Position numbers and translations under genes: made by a program. A stretch of DNA of 64,000 bases from Rahnella bruchi (GTDB taxonomy: Bacteria > Pseudomonadota > Gammaproteobacteria > Enterobacterales > Enterobacteriaceae): contig NZ_QZWI01000002.1 of assembly GCF_003614975.1 (NCBI RefSeq), forward strand, positions 1 to 64,000, read 5' to 3'. Shown in pieces: positions 35,978 through 44,218 of this stretch. Within the stretch, counting starts at the first letter, position 1. Each line of letters begins with the position of its first letter. The notes below the pieces were generated by a model, which was not told the origin of the DNA, ran no database searches, and saw only the letters and a list, made by a program, of their open reading frames with translations.

Positions 35978-37441
35978 TTATTGCAGCAGGGACAATACAG
36001 ACTGAGGAACCTGGTTAGCTTTAGCCAATACTGAGTTACCAGCCTGCTGCAGGATCTGTGCTTTAGACATTGCTGAAACTTCTGTCGCGTAGTCAGCATC
36101 CTGAATACGGCTCTGTGCAGAAGACAGGTTAGTGGTGGTGTTGCTCAGGTTAGTGATGGCAGAATCGAAACGGTTCTGAATCGCACCCAGTGAAGAACGG
36201 AAGTCATCAACCTGGCCGATTGCAGCATCAATAGCAGCCAGCGGATCAGTCGTAGAAGTTTTGATTGAAGACAGAGTGTCTGTTTTCAGGTTAGCGCCAT
36301 TCAGATCGCTTGCCAGGTAAGTCTTAGCATTCTCACCTGTACCAACAGTAACCACTTTGCTCAGGCCATCAGTACCGCCCAGAAGAACGTTCGCAGTCTT
36401 GCTGGTAGTACCATCAGCATCAGTGTAAGTCGCAGTATCAACGGTCACTTTGCCATTGGTAACAGTCGCTGAATACAGCTTGTTATCAGTGCCTTTTACA
36501 GCGTAAGCAGTATCACCAGATGCGTTGGTAACCTGATACAGTTTAGCACCAGAAATTGCGGTAACAGATGCATCAGTCATGTCGATAGCTTTGTTAACAG
36601 TGCTGGTAGTCTGTGCAACATCATCTGTTTTAACTGAAGTCTGGTCAGCAACCTGTGTACCCAGTGTTACTGCACCTGACGTGTTATCGATACTTACTGA
36701 GTAGTATCCATTTTTAGTTGCATCGGTTGCGCCAGTAACTTTAGCGAAATAGCTACCGTCGGTACTTTTAACAATAGTTGCAGCGGCAGCGGCAGGTGTA
36801 GTATCTAACGCTTTAACAGCGGTATCGAATGCAGTTTTATCCGCAGCAACACCGTTCAGGGTAACTGTTGTAGGCACGGTAGTGAGTGCCTTACCAGTAG
36901 AAACGTTAGCCGTTTGCACGTTCAGACCGTTCAGACCCAGAGTGGTGGAGTCGATTTTCTGCAGGTCGATGTCGATGGTTTCGCCGTCGTTTGCGCCAAC
37001 CTGGATAGACATGGTCTGATTTGAAGCCAGTACTTTCACACCGTTGAACTGAGTCTGACCAGAAACACGGTCGATTTCGTCCAGACGGGAAGTGATTTCG
37101 TCCTGGATTGATGCCAGGTCAGAATCGGAGTTGGTGCCGTTAGCGGCCTGAACAGACAGCTCACGGATACGTTGCAAGTTGTTGTTGATTTCGCTCAGTG
37201 AGCCTTCAGTGGTCTGCGCAACGGAGATACCGTCGTTGGCGTTACGTGAAGCCTGAGTCAGACCGTTGATGTTAGAAGTGAAGCGGTTAGCAATCGCCTG
37301 ACCAGCAGCGTCGTCTTTTGCGCTGTTGATACGCAGACCGGAGGATAGGCGCTCGATAGCGGTGCTCAGCGCGGACTGGGATTTGTTCATGTTGTTCTGA
37401 GTCATCAGAGACAGCGTGTTGGTATTGATAACTTGAGCCAT
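35978..37441 (-). CDS. fliC: Flagellin FliC
   Basis: A 487-residue filament subunit. The conserved N-terminal D0/D1 region begins MAQVINTNTLSLMTQNNMNK and contains ERLSSGLRINSAKDDAAGQA and RELSVQAANGTNSDSDLASI; the C-terminal D1/D0 ends in SAMSKAQILQQAGNSVLAKA and NQVPQSVLSLLQ. The middle (about residues 180-400) is Thr/Lys/Asp-rich, variable and surface-exposed, and is the antigenic part. Export uses the FliS chaperone (39128). Transcribed from a sigma28 promoter at 37512-37538. Only one flagellin gene is in the window. Confidence 0.98.
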   Translation of the reverse strand: MAQVINTNTLSLMTQNNMNKSQSALSTAIERLSSGLRINSAKDDAAGQAIANRFTSNINGLTQASRNANDGISVAQTTEGSLSEINNNLQRIRELSVQAANGTNSDSDLASIQDEITSRLDEIDRVSGQTQFNGVKVLASNQTMSIQVGANDGETIDIDLQKIDSTTLGLNGLNVQTANVSTGKALTTVPTTVTLNGVAADKTAFDTAVKALDTTPAAAAATIVKSTDGSYFAKVTGATDATKNGYYSVSIDNTSGAVTLGTQVADQTSVKTDDVAQTTSTVNKAIDMTDASVTAISGAKLYQVTNASGDTAYAVKGTDNKLYSATVTNGKVTVDTATYTDADGTTSKTANVLLGGTDGLSKVVTVGTGENAKTYLASDLNGANLKTDTLSSIKTSTTDPLAAIDAAIGQVDDFRSSLGAIQNRFDSAITNLSNTTTNLSSAQSRIQDADYATEVSAMSKAQILQQAGNSVLAKANQVPQSVLSLLQ

Positions 37442-37511
37442 GAGTGTATTCCTTCAAATCTGGTTAAGGGTTCGGGCTTATTGCCCACGGCGTTCATCAC
37501 CGTCCAAACTT

Positions 37512-37538
37512 GTATCGGCGCTACACTGACAACCTTTA
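37512..37538 (-). promoter_or_regulatory. Sigma28 promoter of fliC
   Basis: On the minus strand, TAAA, a 15-base spacer and GCCGATAC; only the last base differs from the sigma28 consensus. It lies 71 bases before the fliC start. Confidence 0.9.
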
Positions 37539-37630
37539 GAATTATTTCTCAAAAAACTTCGATTTCTTACTTTGAGAATTACCCTTCCTTATACCGTCTA
37601 TTCACGCCATTACTTTTTGTTGCATTCCAT

Positions 37631-37657
37631 TAAACTTTTTCTCCGTCGTGCCGATAG
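37631..37657 (+). promoter_or_regulatory. Sigma28 promoter of fliDST
   Basis: TAAA, a 15-base spacer and GCCGATAG; one mismatch. It lies 38 bases before fliD and diverges from the fliC promoter. Confidence 0.88.
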
Positions 37658-37694
37658 GGCTTAAAGACTCTTATACAAACCGTAAAGGATACAT

Positions 37695-39125
37695 ATGGCC
37701 ACTATATCTTCATTAGGTATCGGCTCAGGGCTGGACCTGACGACTTTGCTTGATAATCTGACCACTGCAGAGAAAGCACGTCTGACGCCAATCAGCACCG
37801 CTCAAAGCAGTTACAGCGCCAAACTGACTGCCTATGGAACCTTACAAAGTTCTTTACAGTCTTTCGCGGATGCGACTTCAGCATTGAACAGCGCGTCTGT
37901 CTATCAGGCAACGACAGCCACCTCAAACAATACTACTGCTTTTACGGCAACCACAGCAGCGGGTGTTGCCGCTGGTAAATATGCGATTAACGTTACTCAG
38001 CTGGCGCAAGCGCAGGTACTGGTCTCTGGTACGGCGAAAGATACGAGTACAGCTTTAGGCGGAACGACATCTACCGGTACCCGTAGTCTTACCATTACGA
38101 AAGGTGATGGTACGCCAGTATCCATCTCACTGACTGATGACCAGACGTCATTAGCCGGTATGCGTGATGCGATTAACGGCGCCGATGCCGGTGTTACGGC
38201 CAGCGTGTTGAAAGTTTCCGATGGCAGTTATCAGCTGATTGTTTCCTCAGATGACACCGGTACTGACTCGCAGATAACGCTGAGCGTGACAGGTGATGAC
38301 ACGCTAAATTCATTCATTGGTTATGACTCATCGAACAATACCGGTGGCATGACGCAAAACGTTGAAGCGAAGAATGCGCAGCTTAGCGTTAACGGCATCG
38401 CCATTGAGCGTCAAAGCAACGAAGTCACTGATGCCCCGGAAGGCATTACGTTAAATCTGCTGGCGACCACTGACACCGCAGCAACGCTGACTGTGAAAAA
38501 AGACACCAGCGATGCCAGCACGAAAATCCAGGCATTTGTCACTGCGTATAATGCCCTGCAATCCACCTTTACCAGCCTGACGAAGTTTACCGCGGTTGAT
38601 AATAATGCGGATACTCAGGACACCAGTAACGGCGCCCTGCTGGGTGACAGCGCGCTGCGCACCATCCAGACACAACTGAAATCAGCTATTTCTTCAGCAT
38701 TCAATTCCAATGGTATCAGCTCACTTTCCAGCCTCGGTATCACGACCGATCCGAGCACCGGCAATCTGAAAGTTGATACGACTAAGCTAGATGATGTTCT
38801 GGCAAATAATACCAGTGATGTCAAAACCATGCTGCTTGGTGACGGCTCTACCTCCGGTGTTATCACTAAGTTAAACAACCTGAACGTGTCATTCCTTGAT
38901 ACTGACAGCGGTACAATTGCCAATGCGAAAACAGCGGTTAACACCACTCTGAAAAGCCTGACGACTCAGTACAACGCAGTCAATGACAGCATTACAGCCA
39001 CGATTGCGCGTTATAAAACTCAGTTTACTGCACTCGATGTGACGATGGCTTCGCTGAACAGTACCAGTACGTATCTGACTCAGCAGTTCGCGACCACCAG
39101 CACTTCAAGTTCATTAGGACAATAA
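37695..39125 (+). CDS. fliD: Flagellar filament cap FliD (HAP2)
   Basis: A 476-residue cap protein that directs flagellin folding at the filament tip. The N-terminus SSLGIGSGLDLTTLLDNLTT and the early AYGTLQSSLQSFADATSALN match the FliD_N domain; the C-terminal FliD_C part includes QIQ-type helices (TTLKSLTTQYNAVNDSITAT, RYKTQFTALDVTMASLNSTS). Length matches the E. coli protein (468). First gene of fliDST under a sigma28 promoter. Confidence 0.97.
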   Translation: MATISSLGIGSGLDLTTLLDNLTTAEKARLTPISTAQSSYSAKLTAYGTLQSSLQSFADATSALNSASVYQATTATSNNTTAFTATTAAGVAAGKYAINVTQLAQAQVLVSGTAKDTSTALGGTTSTGTRSLTITKGDGTPVSISLTDDQTSLAGMRDAINGADAGVTASVLKVSDGSYQLIVSSDDTGTDSQITLSVTGDDTLNSFIGYDSSNNTGGMTQNVEAKNAQLSVNGIAIERQSNEVTDAPEGITLNLLATTDTAATLTVKKDTSDASTKIQAFVTAYNALQSTFTSLTKFTAVDNNADTQDTSNGALLGDSALRTIQTQLKSAISSAFNSNGISSLSSLGITTDPSTGNLKVDTTKLDDVLANNTSDVKTMLLGDGSTSGVITKLNNLNVSFLDTDSGTIANAKTAVNTTLKSLTTQYNAVNDSITATIARYKTQFTALDVTMASLNSTSTYLTQQFATTSTSSSLGQ

Positions 39126-39127
39126 TT

Positions 39128-39565
39128 ATGTATAACGCTAAAGGAACTCAGGCCTACGCTCAGATAGGCCTTGAAAGTGGCGTCATGAGCGCCACGCCCT
39201 ACCAGCTGGTCACGATGTTATTTGACGGGGCGCGCAGCGCCCTGATCCGCGCTCGCATCTTTATTCAGCAGGGCAGCATTGCCGAAAAAGGCAAATCGCT
39301 GTCTATGGCTATCAATATTATCGACAGCGGTTTAAAAGCCGGATTAAGTCGTGAGAAAGGCGATCCTGAATTAGTGGATAACCTGGAAGCGCTTTATTCC
39401 TATATGGTCCGTCGTTTATTACATGCCAATTTACACAACGATCAAGAGGCCATCACGGAAGTGTTGGCCTTGCTTGAAAACATCGCCGATGCCTGGCGGC
39501 AAATCGGCCCAAACTATCACCCGTCGCAGGACCAATATAATGGATCAACATCAGTATCTGGTTAA
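39128..39565 (+). CDS. fliS: Flagellin export chaperone FliS
   Basis: A 145-residue helical chaperone that binds the flagellin C-terminus. It begins MYNAKGTQAYAQIGLESGVM with the conserved PYQLVTMLFDGARSALIRAR, and LEALYSYMVRRLLHANLHND near residue 85. It starts 2 bases after fliD and overlaps fliT by 26 bases. Confidence 0.97.
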   Translation: MYNAKGTQAYAQIGLESGVMSATPYQLVTMLFDGARSALIRARIFIQQGSIAEKGKSLSMAINIIDSGLKAGLSREKGDPELVDNLEALYSYMVRRLLHANLHNDQEAITEVLALLENIADAWRQIGPNYHPSQDQYNGSTSVSG

Positions 39566-39902
39566 TGAATATCAACTGATCCTGTCTTTAAGCGAGCAGA
39601 TGTTGCGGCTGGCGAATGAAGAGAAGTGGGATGAGCTGGTTGAGCTCGAAGTGGGTTACGTTAAAGCAGTAGAGGCAACGACTAAGTTGCCGATGTCAGA
39701 ACAGACGTCGATCATGGTTCAGAATGATATCCGTCGTTATTTGCGTATCATTCTGGATAATGAAAATACCCTTAAAACGTTATTACAGGCACGGATGAAT
39801 AAACTCACCGAGCTGATTGGACAGTCAACACGACAACAACAAGTGAATACGACTTACGGAAAAATCGATCTCCGTTCGATTGCTTATGGCGGTCGCCAAT
39901 AA
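39540..39902 (+). CDS. fliT: FliD export chaperone and FlhDC inhibitor FliT
   Basis: A 120-residue helical protein starting MDQHQYLVNEYQLILSLSEQ at ATG 39540 inside the end of fliS. The segment MLRLANEEKWDELVELEVGY matches FliT, which holds the cap protein FliD and also binds FlhC to lower class II expression. The longer frame opening at 39423 lies in fliS and is not real. Last gene of fliDST; the accessory interval begins after it. Confidence 0.94.
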   Translation: MDQHQYLVNEYQLILSLSEQMLRLANEEKWDELVELEVGYVKAVEATTKLPMSEQTSIMVQNDIRRYLRIILDNENTLKTLLQARMNKLTELIGQSTRQQQVNTTYGKIDLRSIAYGGRQ

Positions 39903-40128
39903 TTATTAATACTAAAAAATGTAAAGTTAAGTTCGTTTTATTTTTTCAATATTTCTTGTGCGAAAAGTTTTCAGAGGCAGGGAGCGCCTGGTTGCCAGGG
40001 CTGGCACTCTCTGGTCTTCTTTAGTAAAACACGTTCCATCCGGTAGCCTGTTTGTATCAGCATAAGCGGGACATTTTTATCAGGCAGCAAGCATTACATT
40101 GCTGTCGTCTTTTTCGGGCATCATCAAC

Positions 40129-40983
40129 ATGGTTCGTAAAATAAAAGTAACACCAGGAATAGGAACTATTTCACTGCTTATTCAGCACAGTGAACTTTTT
40201 ATTCATGATGTTTATATTAATAAGCCACAGTTGATCCTAGTTCAGAATGGCAGTCTTTCAATAAACTCTCTGCAACAACAGGTTACGCTACAGTCCGGCG
40301 AAATGCTGGTTCTTAACAGCGGGCAAACGCTGAGTCTGACACATCATCTTTCCGATAACGGCCCGTTCAGCTGCGCCATTATGGCGTGGGATCATCAGCT
40401 ACTGACCGATGCGGGACTGCACGCCACCGGTTTTAGTCCGCCGCTTATCACGGTCGAAAACTTACAGGTTATTCCGCATATCCCCGGCGCCTTCAAACAA
40501 AGCTTCACCGATACCCACAGCGCCATTCTCTGGCACCACGGCCTGCCTGCAGCCATTACCCGCCACCGCATGATCGAACAATTATTGTGGTTATCACAAC
40601 TCGGCGTGCGCTATTCCCTGCGACACCCTGAAACTGTTACGGAACAGGTTCGCGAACTGCTAATCAATAATCTGCATAAATCATTTACGGCGGCAGAAGT
40701 GGCCGAAAATCTGATGATGAATGAGGTGATGCTGCGAAGGCGTCTGGCGGCGGAAAATTGTGTACTGAGAAATCTGATGATCGACGTGCGCATGACCCAT
40801 GCCTTGCGGTTGTTGCAGTGCACCGATCTGGCGATTTCACATATTGCCCATCAGGTCGGCTATGAAAGCGGCTCCCGTTTTGCAGAACGTTTTCGCAAAC
40901 GTTTTGGCTTCGCCCCTACCGCCATTCGCGGGCATTTGCGCCCTCTTTCGGCGCAGACGCCAGGCACAGTAGAAGAGTTATAA
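40129..40983 (+). CDS. AraC-family transcriptional regulator
   Basis: A 284-residue regulator. The C-terminal third carries a double helix-turn-helix: SFTAAEVAENLMMNEVMLRR and DLAISHIAHQVGYESGSRFA followed by ERFRKRFGFAPTAIRGH, the AraC signature. The N-terminal half is a cupin-like sensing domain (IYINKPQLILVQNG-type: VYINKPQLILVQNGSLSINS). ATG 40129 gives MVRKIKVTPGIGT; the frame is open upstream to 40099. It stands alone at the left end of the accessory interval; its target and ligand are unknown. Similar in size to GadX/AppY-like regulators. Confidence 0.88.
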   Translation: MVRKIKVTPGIGTISLLIQHSELFIHDVYINKPQLILVQNGSLSINSLQQQVTLQSGEMLVLNSGQTLSLTHHLSDNGPFSCAIMAWDHQLLTDAGLHATGFSPPLITVENLQVIPHIPGAFKQSFTDTHSAILWHHGLPAAITRHRMIEQLLWLSQLGVRYSLRHPETVTEQVRELLINNLHKSFTAAEVAENLMMNEVMLRRRLAAENCVLRNLMIDVRMTHALRLLQCTDLAISHIAHQVGYESGSRFAERFRKRFGFAPTAIRGHLRPLSAQTPGTVEEL

Positions 40984-41102
40984 CAATTCGCACTAAAGCA
41001 CCACACAACAAAACTTTGAGTAACATCACACAATAATTGATTACCAGATGTTAACGGAATATCATACCCGCCGTTATTTTTAATCATTTTCAGGGGTTGG
41101 TT

Positions 41103-41279
41103 GTGCACGTTTGGTGGGAAGTAATTAAGACGATTTACTGGGGCGGTCTGGGCATTGCGGTGTTGTTTACCCTTCTGGTGAGCCGCGACACGATTAAAAT
41201 AAGATTGTTAACCTCCGGCATTATCGGGTTCACCTGGCCCATGAGCCTGCCCGTGGTGATGTTGTTCTCTCTCTTTTGA
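41103..41279 (+). CDS. GhoT/OrtT-family small membrane toxin
   Basis: A 58-residue membrane peptide. The C-terminal GFTWPMSLPVVMLFSLF is nearly identical to the conserved end of GhoT and OrtT (WPMSxPVALLFSLF), and the centre has the SRDTIKIRLL match to SHEKTHIRLL/SHDKKRIRFL. GhoT and OrtT damage the inner membrane and lower ATP and the proton motive force. GTG 41103 is chosen because CAGGGG ends 6 bases earlier. No GhoS-like antitoxin gene is adjacent, so it looks like an orphan of the OrtT type. Confidence 0.82.
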   Translation: MHVWWEVIKTIYWGGLGIAVLFTLLVSRDTIKIRLLTSGIIGFTWPMSLPVVMLFSLF

Positions 41280-41309
41280 GCCATCTGCGTAAGACTGATG
41301 CCAAAAGAA

Positions 41310-41344
41310 AACCCGGCCTGACCTGAAGGGGTCAAAACCGGGTT
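41310..41344. terminator. Hairpin between the GhoT/OrtT-like gene and yqaE
   Basis: AACCCGG and CCGGGTT enclose an inner TGACC/GGGTCA stem. It lies between convergent genes and probably ends both transcripts, although T-tracts are short. Confidence 0.6.
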
Positions 41345-41379
41345 CTGATTAAAACGCTTTTATTCAGGAGCCTGACTCG

Positions 41380-41538
41380 TTATTTACGCGTCTGAACCCA
41401 GAAGCCGTGGATCAAGCCCGGCAGATAACCACACAGTGTCAGAATAATGTTCAGCAGAAACGCACCGCCAAAACCATTACCTATCAGCACGCCCAGCGGC
41501 GGCACCAGAATGGTGATTAACACTCTCCAAAATCCCAT
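41380..41538 (-). CDS. yqaE: YqaE/Pmp3-family small membrane protein
   Basis: A 52-residue protein, MGFWRVLITILVPPLGVLIG followed by NGFGGAFLLNIILTLCGYLP and GLIHGFWVQTRK. Two membrane helices, the PPLGV motif and the LCGYLPGLIHGFW motif define the Pmp3/YqaE family, linked to membrane potential and stress resistance. AGGGAG precedes the ATG. Too short for many gene callers. E. coli YqaE has 52 residues. Confidence 0.92.
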   Translation of the reverse strand: MGFWRVLITILVPPLGVLIGNGFGGAFLLNIILTLCGYLPGLIHGFWVQTRK

Positions 41539-41609
41539 ACTTATCTCCCTTTGGTTATCATTGACTTAATGATAGACCATCGCCCTGTAGACCGAACATC
41601 AGATGAAAC

Positions 41610-41864
41610 CTAATTGATCAGCTCGAGCATAATTTCGACGTCACGACGGGCCTTTTCCAGCAAATGAACATCCCCGTCACGGTACTCAGCATCTGTGACC
41701 TGATGAATCTGGCGCATCTGCCATCTCACCTGAATTTTTTGTTCTTCGGTCATACTGCGGCACATCACGATGATAAAATTTCGCAGCATCATCTGTTGCA
41801 TGGCAGTTTCTTCGGCGTGTTTGTTGACCGTCATGACCAAATCTATAACATGTTTTTCTGCCAT
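41610..41864 (-). CDS. Small helical hypothetical protein
   Basis: An 84-residue, probably all-helical soluble protein (MAEKHVIDLVMTVNKHAEET, NFIIVMCRSMTEEQKIQVRW). I do not recognise a family with confidence. Its size, helix pattern and the IIV...RxM segment faintly recall the anti-adaptor IraP (86 residues), which protects sigmaS, but the match is too weak to name it. It stands alone between yqaE and the divergent DUF4186 gene. Confidence 0.7.
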   Translation of the reverse strand: MAEKHVIDLVMTVNKHAEETAMQQMMLRNFIIVMCRSMTEEQKIQVRWQMRQIHQVTDAEYRDGDVHLLEKARRDVEIMLELIN

Positions 41865-41991
41865 CGCAGGATCCTGCCGGGGTAAGTGAATCAGTCTGGC
41901 CAGACTAGCATGAGGACATTCTCGCTAAAGGCTGAGCTGATAAGGTTTAACCCGCTATTTCTGCGTGTAGATTTTGAACGGACAAATGACG

Positions 41992-42429
41992 ATGTTATCT
42001 ATTGATCACGTTTTTCAGCGCCTGTCGGCCTCTCCTTTCCGCCAGCGCTTCCATCTTGGCTCAAAAGAATATTTGTATTGCCAGAATAAAGGGCCAGAAG
42101 ATGTCAGCCAACATGCTGCTGATTTCGTTGCCAGCCGGCTTGCGCCTGCCGAACCGCAAAATGATGGAAAACAGACACCTATGCGCGGCCATCCAGTCTT
42201 TATCGCGCAACACGCGACGGGAACCTGCTGCCGCGGATGTCTGGAAAAGTGGCATAACATCCCCGCGCATACCAAAATGTCAAAAATCCAGCAAGATTAT
42301 ACGGTTACGATAATCATGCACTGGCTGAATATCGAAATGCAGCGTCCGACACCGGCTGCTAAGCAGCGAAAACCTAAGCAAAAAAAGCCTGCAAGCGGCG
42401 ATGAATCACAACAACTTAATTTGTTGTAA
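41992..42429 (+). CDS. DUF4186 family protein
   Basis: A 145-residue protein. VFQRLSASPFRQRFHLGSKE near the N-terminus, NDGKQTPMRGHPVFIAQHAT in the centre and TCCRGCLEKWHNIPAHTKM with a CCRGC cysteine group are the conserved DUF4186 blocks. A Lys-rich tail (AAKQRKPKQKKPASGDES) is added. The conserved Cys/His suggest metal binding, but no function is established. ATG 41992 is chosen for an ACGGA ribosome site; ATG 41986 is also possible. Confidence 0.85.
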   Translation: MLSIDHVFQRLSASPFRQRFHLGSKEYLYCQNKGPEDVSQHAADFVASRLAPAEPQNDGKQTPMRGHPVFIAQHATGTCCRGCLEKWHNIPAHTKMSKIQQDYTVTIIMHWLNIEMQRPTPAAKQRKPKQKKPASGDESQQLNLL

Positions 42430-42513
42430 GAGGAATGTCACACTCACAGAAAAATAAAAAGTGACTTTTATCACAAATTCTTTGCTTTTACGCGCCAGTA
42501 CCCCGTTCTGCTC

Positions 42514-42519
42514 TATAAT
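42514..42519 (+). promoter_or_regulatory. Possible -10 element with a long leader
   Basis: TATAAT at 42514-42519, without a clear -35. Transcription from here would give a leader of about 140 bases before the gene at 42669. Confidence 0.35.
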
Positions 42520-42668
42520 TTTAAAGAATTTAAAAAAGTGTCACGGGTAGCCTAAAGCGCACCCTTTTGCAGTGCTTCTTATGCGGTCTTTGAGATGGTC
42601 TTTTCCAGGTGAAACGAGTTTGTAACTTGTTGTCAGGATAATTGCCCACATTGGGAAAAGGAGCATGC

Positions 42669-42944
42669 ATGTCTGAATATCATTACTTGTTAGTTGGAGG
42701 AAGTCGCAACGGACAACGGCATGTCGATAAATGCCATCAGTTTTCGTTGTGCTTCTGGGAAGATGCATCAAAGCACGCAGAGCGCGAATTTTACGGTAAA
42801 CAAAATGAGCGCTACAAAGTGAATCCGGAAAAAGGGGCAGACGGGAACTGGTATCTCGTTGGCTATTGCGGAGATTGTTCGAAAATCAAGGCAGATGAAC
42901 TGAGTAACCAGGCGCTGACCAAGCACGTTAAGCCCCTGATGTAA
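42669..42944 (+). CDS. Hypothetical protein with CxxC motif
   Basis: A 91-residue protein starting MSEYHYLLVGGSRNGQRHVD with AAAGGAG 6 bases upstream. Two cysteines at residues 22 and 28 and a C-x2-C pair at 67 and 70 (VGYCGDCSK) could bind metal. It is rich in charged and aromatic residues and ends KHVKPLM. I do not recognise it. A good terminator follows, so it is a single-gene unit. Confidence 0.75.
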   Translation: MSEYHYLLVGGSRNGQRHVDKCHQFSLCFWEDASKHAEREFYGKQNERYKVNPEKGADGNWYLVGYCGDCSKIKADELSNQALTKHVKPLM

Positions 42945-42971
42945 CAAGCCGTACTTTATGATGAAGTCATT

Positions 42972-43000
42972 AAACCCCGCCCGGTTCGCGGGGTTTTTGC
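42972..43000 (+). terminator. Intrinsic terminator
   Basis: AAACCCCGC and GCGGGGTTT arms with TTTTTGCTTTT after them, 27 bases after the 91-residue gene. Confidence 0.88.
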
Positions 43001-43042
43001 TTTTATGTCCGGCCACATTTTTGCGCGCAAAGGATTACCGGC

Positions 43043-43312
43043 TCAGGCCGCCATCCCCTGAATGTTTCTGGCGAAGAAAGCGACGTGCCCCCCTAGCGTA
43101 AAGTGGGCTTCATGATGCCCCAGCCGACCCAATGGCGCGATATGCAGAATTTCGCCTTCAAACTCGCCGTCCTGAATGCTGGTGATCATCACATCAAGCT
43201 GATAACTGGCCGGATGAACGCCCACCGGAAATGTGAGTAACTTTACCCGGTCGCCAACCTGAAACCGTGTCAGTAAGGGCAACGGCGCCTGTTCAAACAG
43301 ATCCTGATCCAT
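43043..43312 (-). CDS. Hypothetical protein
   Basis: An 89-residue protein (MDQDLFEQAPLPLLTRFQVG, DRVKLLTFPVGVHPASYQLD). The FQVGDRVKLL segment and alternating hydrophobic pattern suggest a small beta-barrel (SH3/KOW-like) fold, but no family is recognised. Between two opposing units with their own terminators. SD AAGGAG is visible just upstream of the ATG. Confidence 0.7.
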   Translation of the reverse strand: MDQDLFEQAPLPLLTRFQVGDRVKLLTFPVGVHPASYQLDVMITSIQDGEFEGEILHIAPLGRLGHHEAHFTLGGHVAFFARNIQGMAA

Positions 43313-43442
43313 ATGTGACTCCTTGTTTTCCAGTGAGATTAATTAAAGGATAGAATATGTCACCGCGTCCTGCCGGATACCGGCGTGAAGCACTTCTCTC
43401 TTTCAGCATTTATCGTGCTCAAAAACATCATAAGGATTGGCC

Positions 43443-43643
43443 GTGAAAAAATTAACGCCACAGCAATGCATCATCCTGACCGGTTTTACCGGCATTCTGC
43501 ATGGCGAATTTGAGTGGTTTCACGAGGATTTAGAAAAGCGTCTGGGCCGCGAAGTTCAGACCTCTGAACTGGGTTTTCCAGAATTTATGCAAGAGTGCCG
43601 TGGCCTCTATGAAGAAGATTTTAACAACCTGATGCCTGATTAA
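43443..43643 (+). CDS. Small phage-like hypothetical protein
   Basis: A 66-residue protein, MKKLTPQQCIILTGFTGILH followed by GEFEWFHEDLEKRLGREVQT. The TPxQCxILTGxTGIL and HEDxEKRLGR layout resembles a short protein often met in phages and prophages (DUF7736-like). GTG 43443 lies 6 bases after AAGGA. No other phage gene is nearby. Confidence 0.72.
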   Translation: MKKLTPQQCIILTGFTGILHGEFEWFHEDLEKRLGREVQTSELGFPEFMQECRGLYEEDFNNLMPD

Positions 43644-43657
43644 TTTGATTAAGAAGA

Positions 43658-43687
43658 AAGGCCGGACAATTTTACCTGTCCGGCCTT
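43658..43687. terminator. Bidirectional terminator
   Basis: Perfect 11-base arms AAGGCCGGACA and TGTCCGGCCTT, between convergent genes ending at 43643 and 43716. Confidence 0.82.
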
Positions 43688-43715
43688 GGTGATTTTCAGC
43701 TTAATGCGTTGAAGT

Positions 43716-43889
43716 CTACGGTTTTATAATTCCGCGAATGAAGTTTTCATTCACCCGAATCACGTTCCCCGTTTCCACATTAATGACCTGATATTGCACC
43801 GGCGTAACCTCATCCAGCACTGCGATAACTTCAAACAAACCTGGTGTAAAAGTAAGCGTGACAAAAACGCCAACAGGATAGACAGCCAT
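43716..43889 (-). CDS. Short hypothetical protein
   Basis: A 57-residue protein (MAVYPVGVFVTLTFTPGLFE, VIAVLDEVTPVQYQVINVET, GNVIRVNENFIRGIIKP) with AAGGA 7 bases before the ATG. The alternating pattern suggests a small beta-sheet protein. Not recognised. Convergent with the 66-residue gene, sharing its terminator. Confidence 0.65.
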   Translation of the reverse strand: MAVYPVGVFVTLTFTPGLFEVIAVLDEVTPVQYQVINVETGNVIRVNENFIRGIIKP

Positions 43890-44218
43890 AATTTTATCCT
43901 TACTATCAATTTCTTATATTTTACTTCTTCGCACCCTGAGTGATCATGCGGCTTCTATTAATCACATAGAGTTATTTCATTGTATACATTAATCACATCG
44001 GATAAATGTTACTGAAATGAATTAGGTATAACGTATAAAGACAAGATGCTGCTTGAAAATCAGACAACTCTGACAGACGATTCAGAAACAACACGAAAAC
44101 TTACAAACTTCCGGAGTTTGCAGGGTTTTCAGGCCACAGTTCCCCGCTTTACTCCCTTGTTTTTGGAGTAATTTCGGTTAAGAATACTTGTCCAATTTGT
44201 TGCAATGAGAGCCACGCT
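43890..44218. other. Gene-free gap before the acetyltransferase
   Basis: 329 bases, AT-rich on the left, with a small hairpin TACTCC...GGAGTA near 44150-44171. Must contain the promoters of the divergent flanking genes. No gene or RNA was recognised. Confidence 0.4.

Noticed and set aside
41610-41864. Naming the 84-residue protein IraP
   Set aside because: Only length and a few spaced residues agree; no clear motif supports the assignment.
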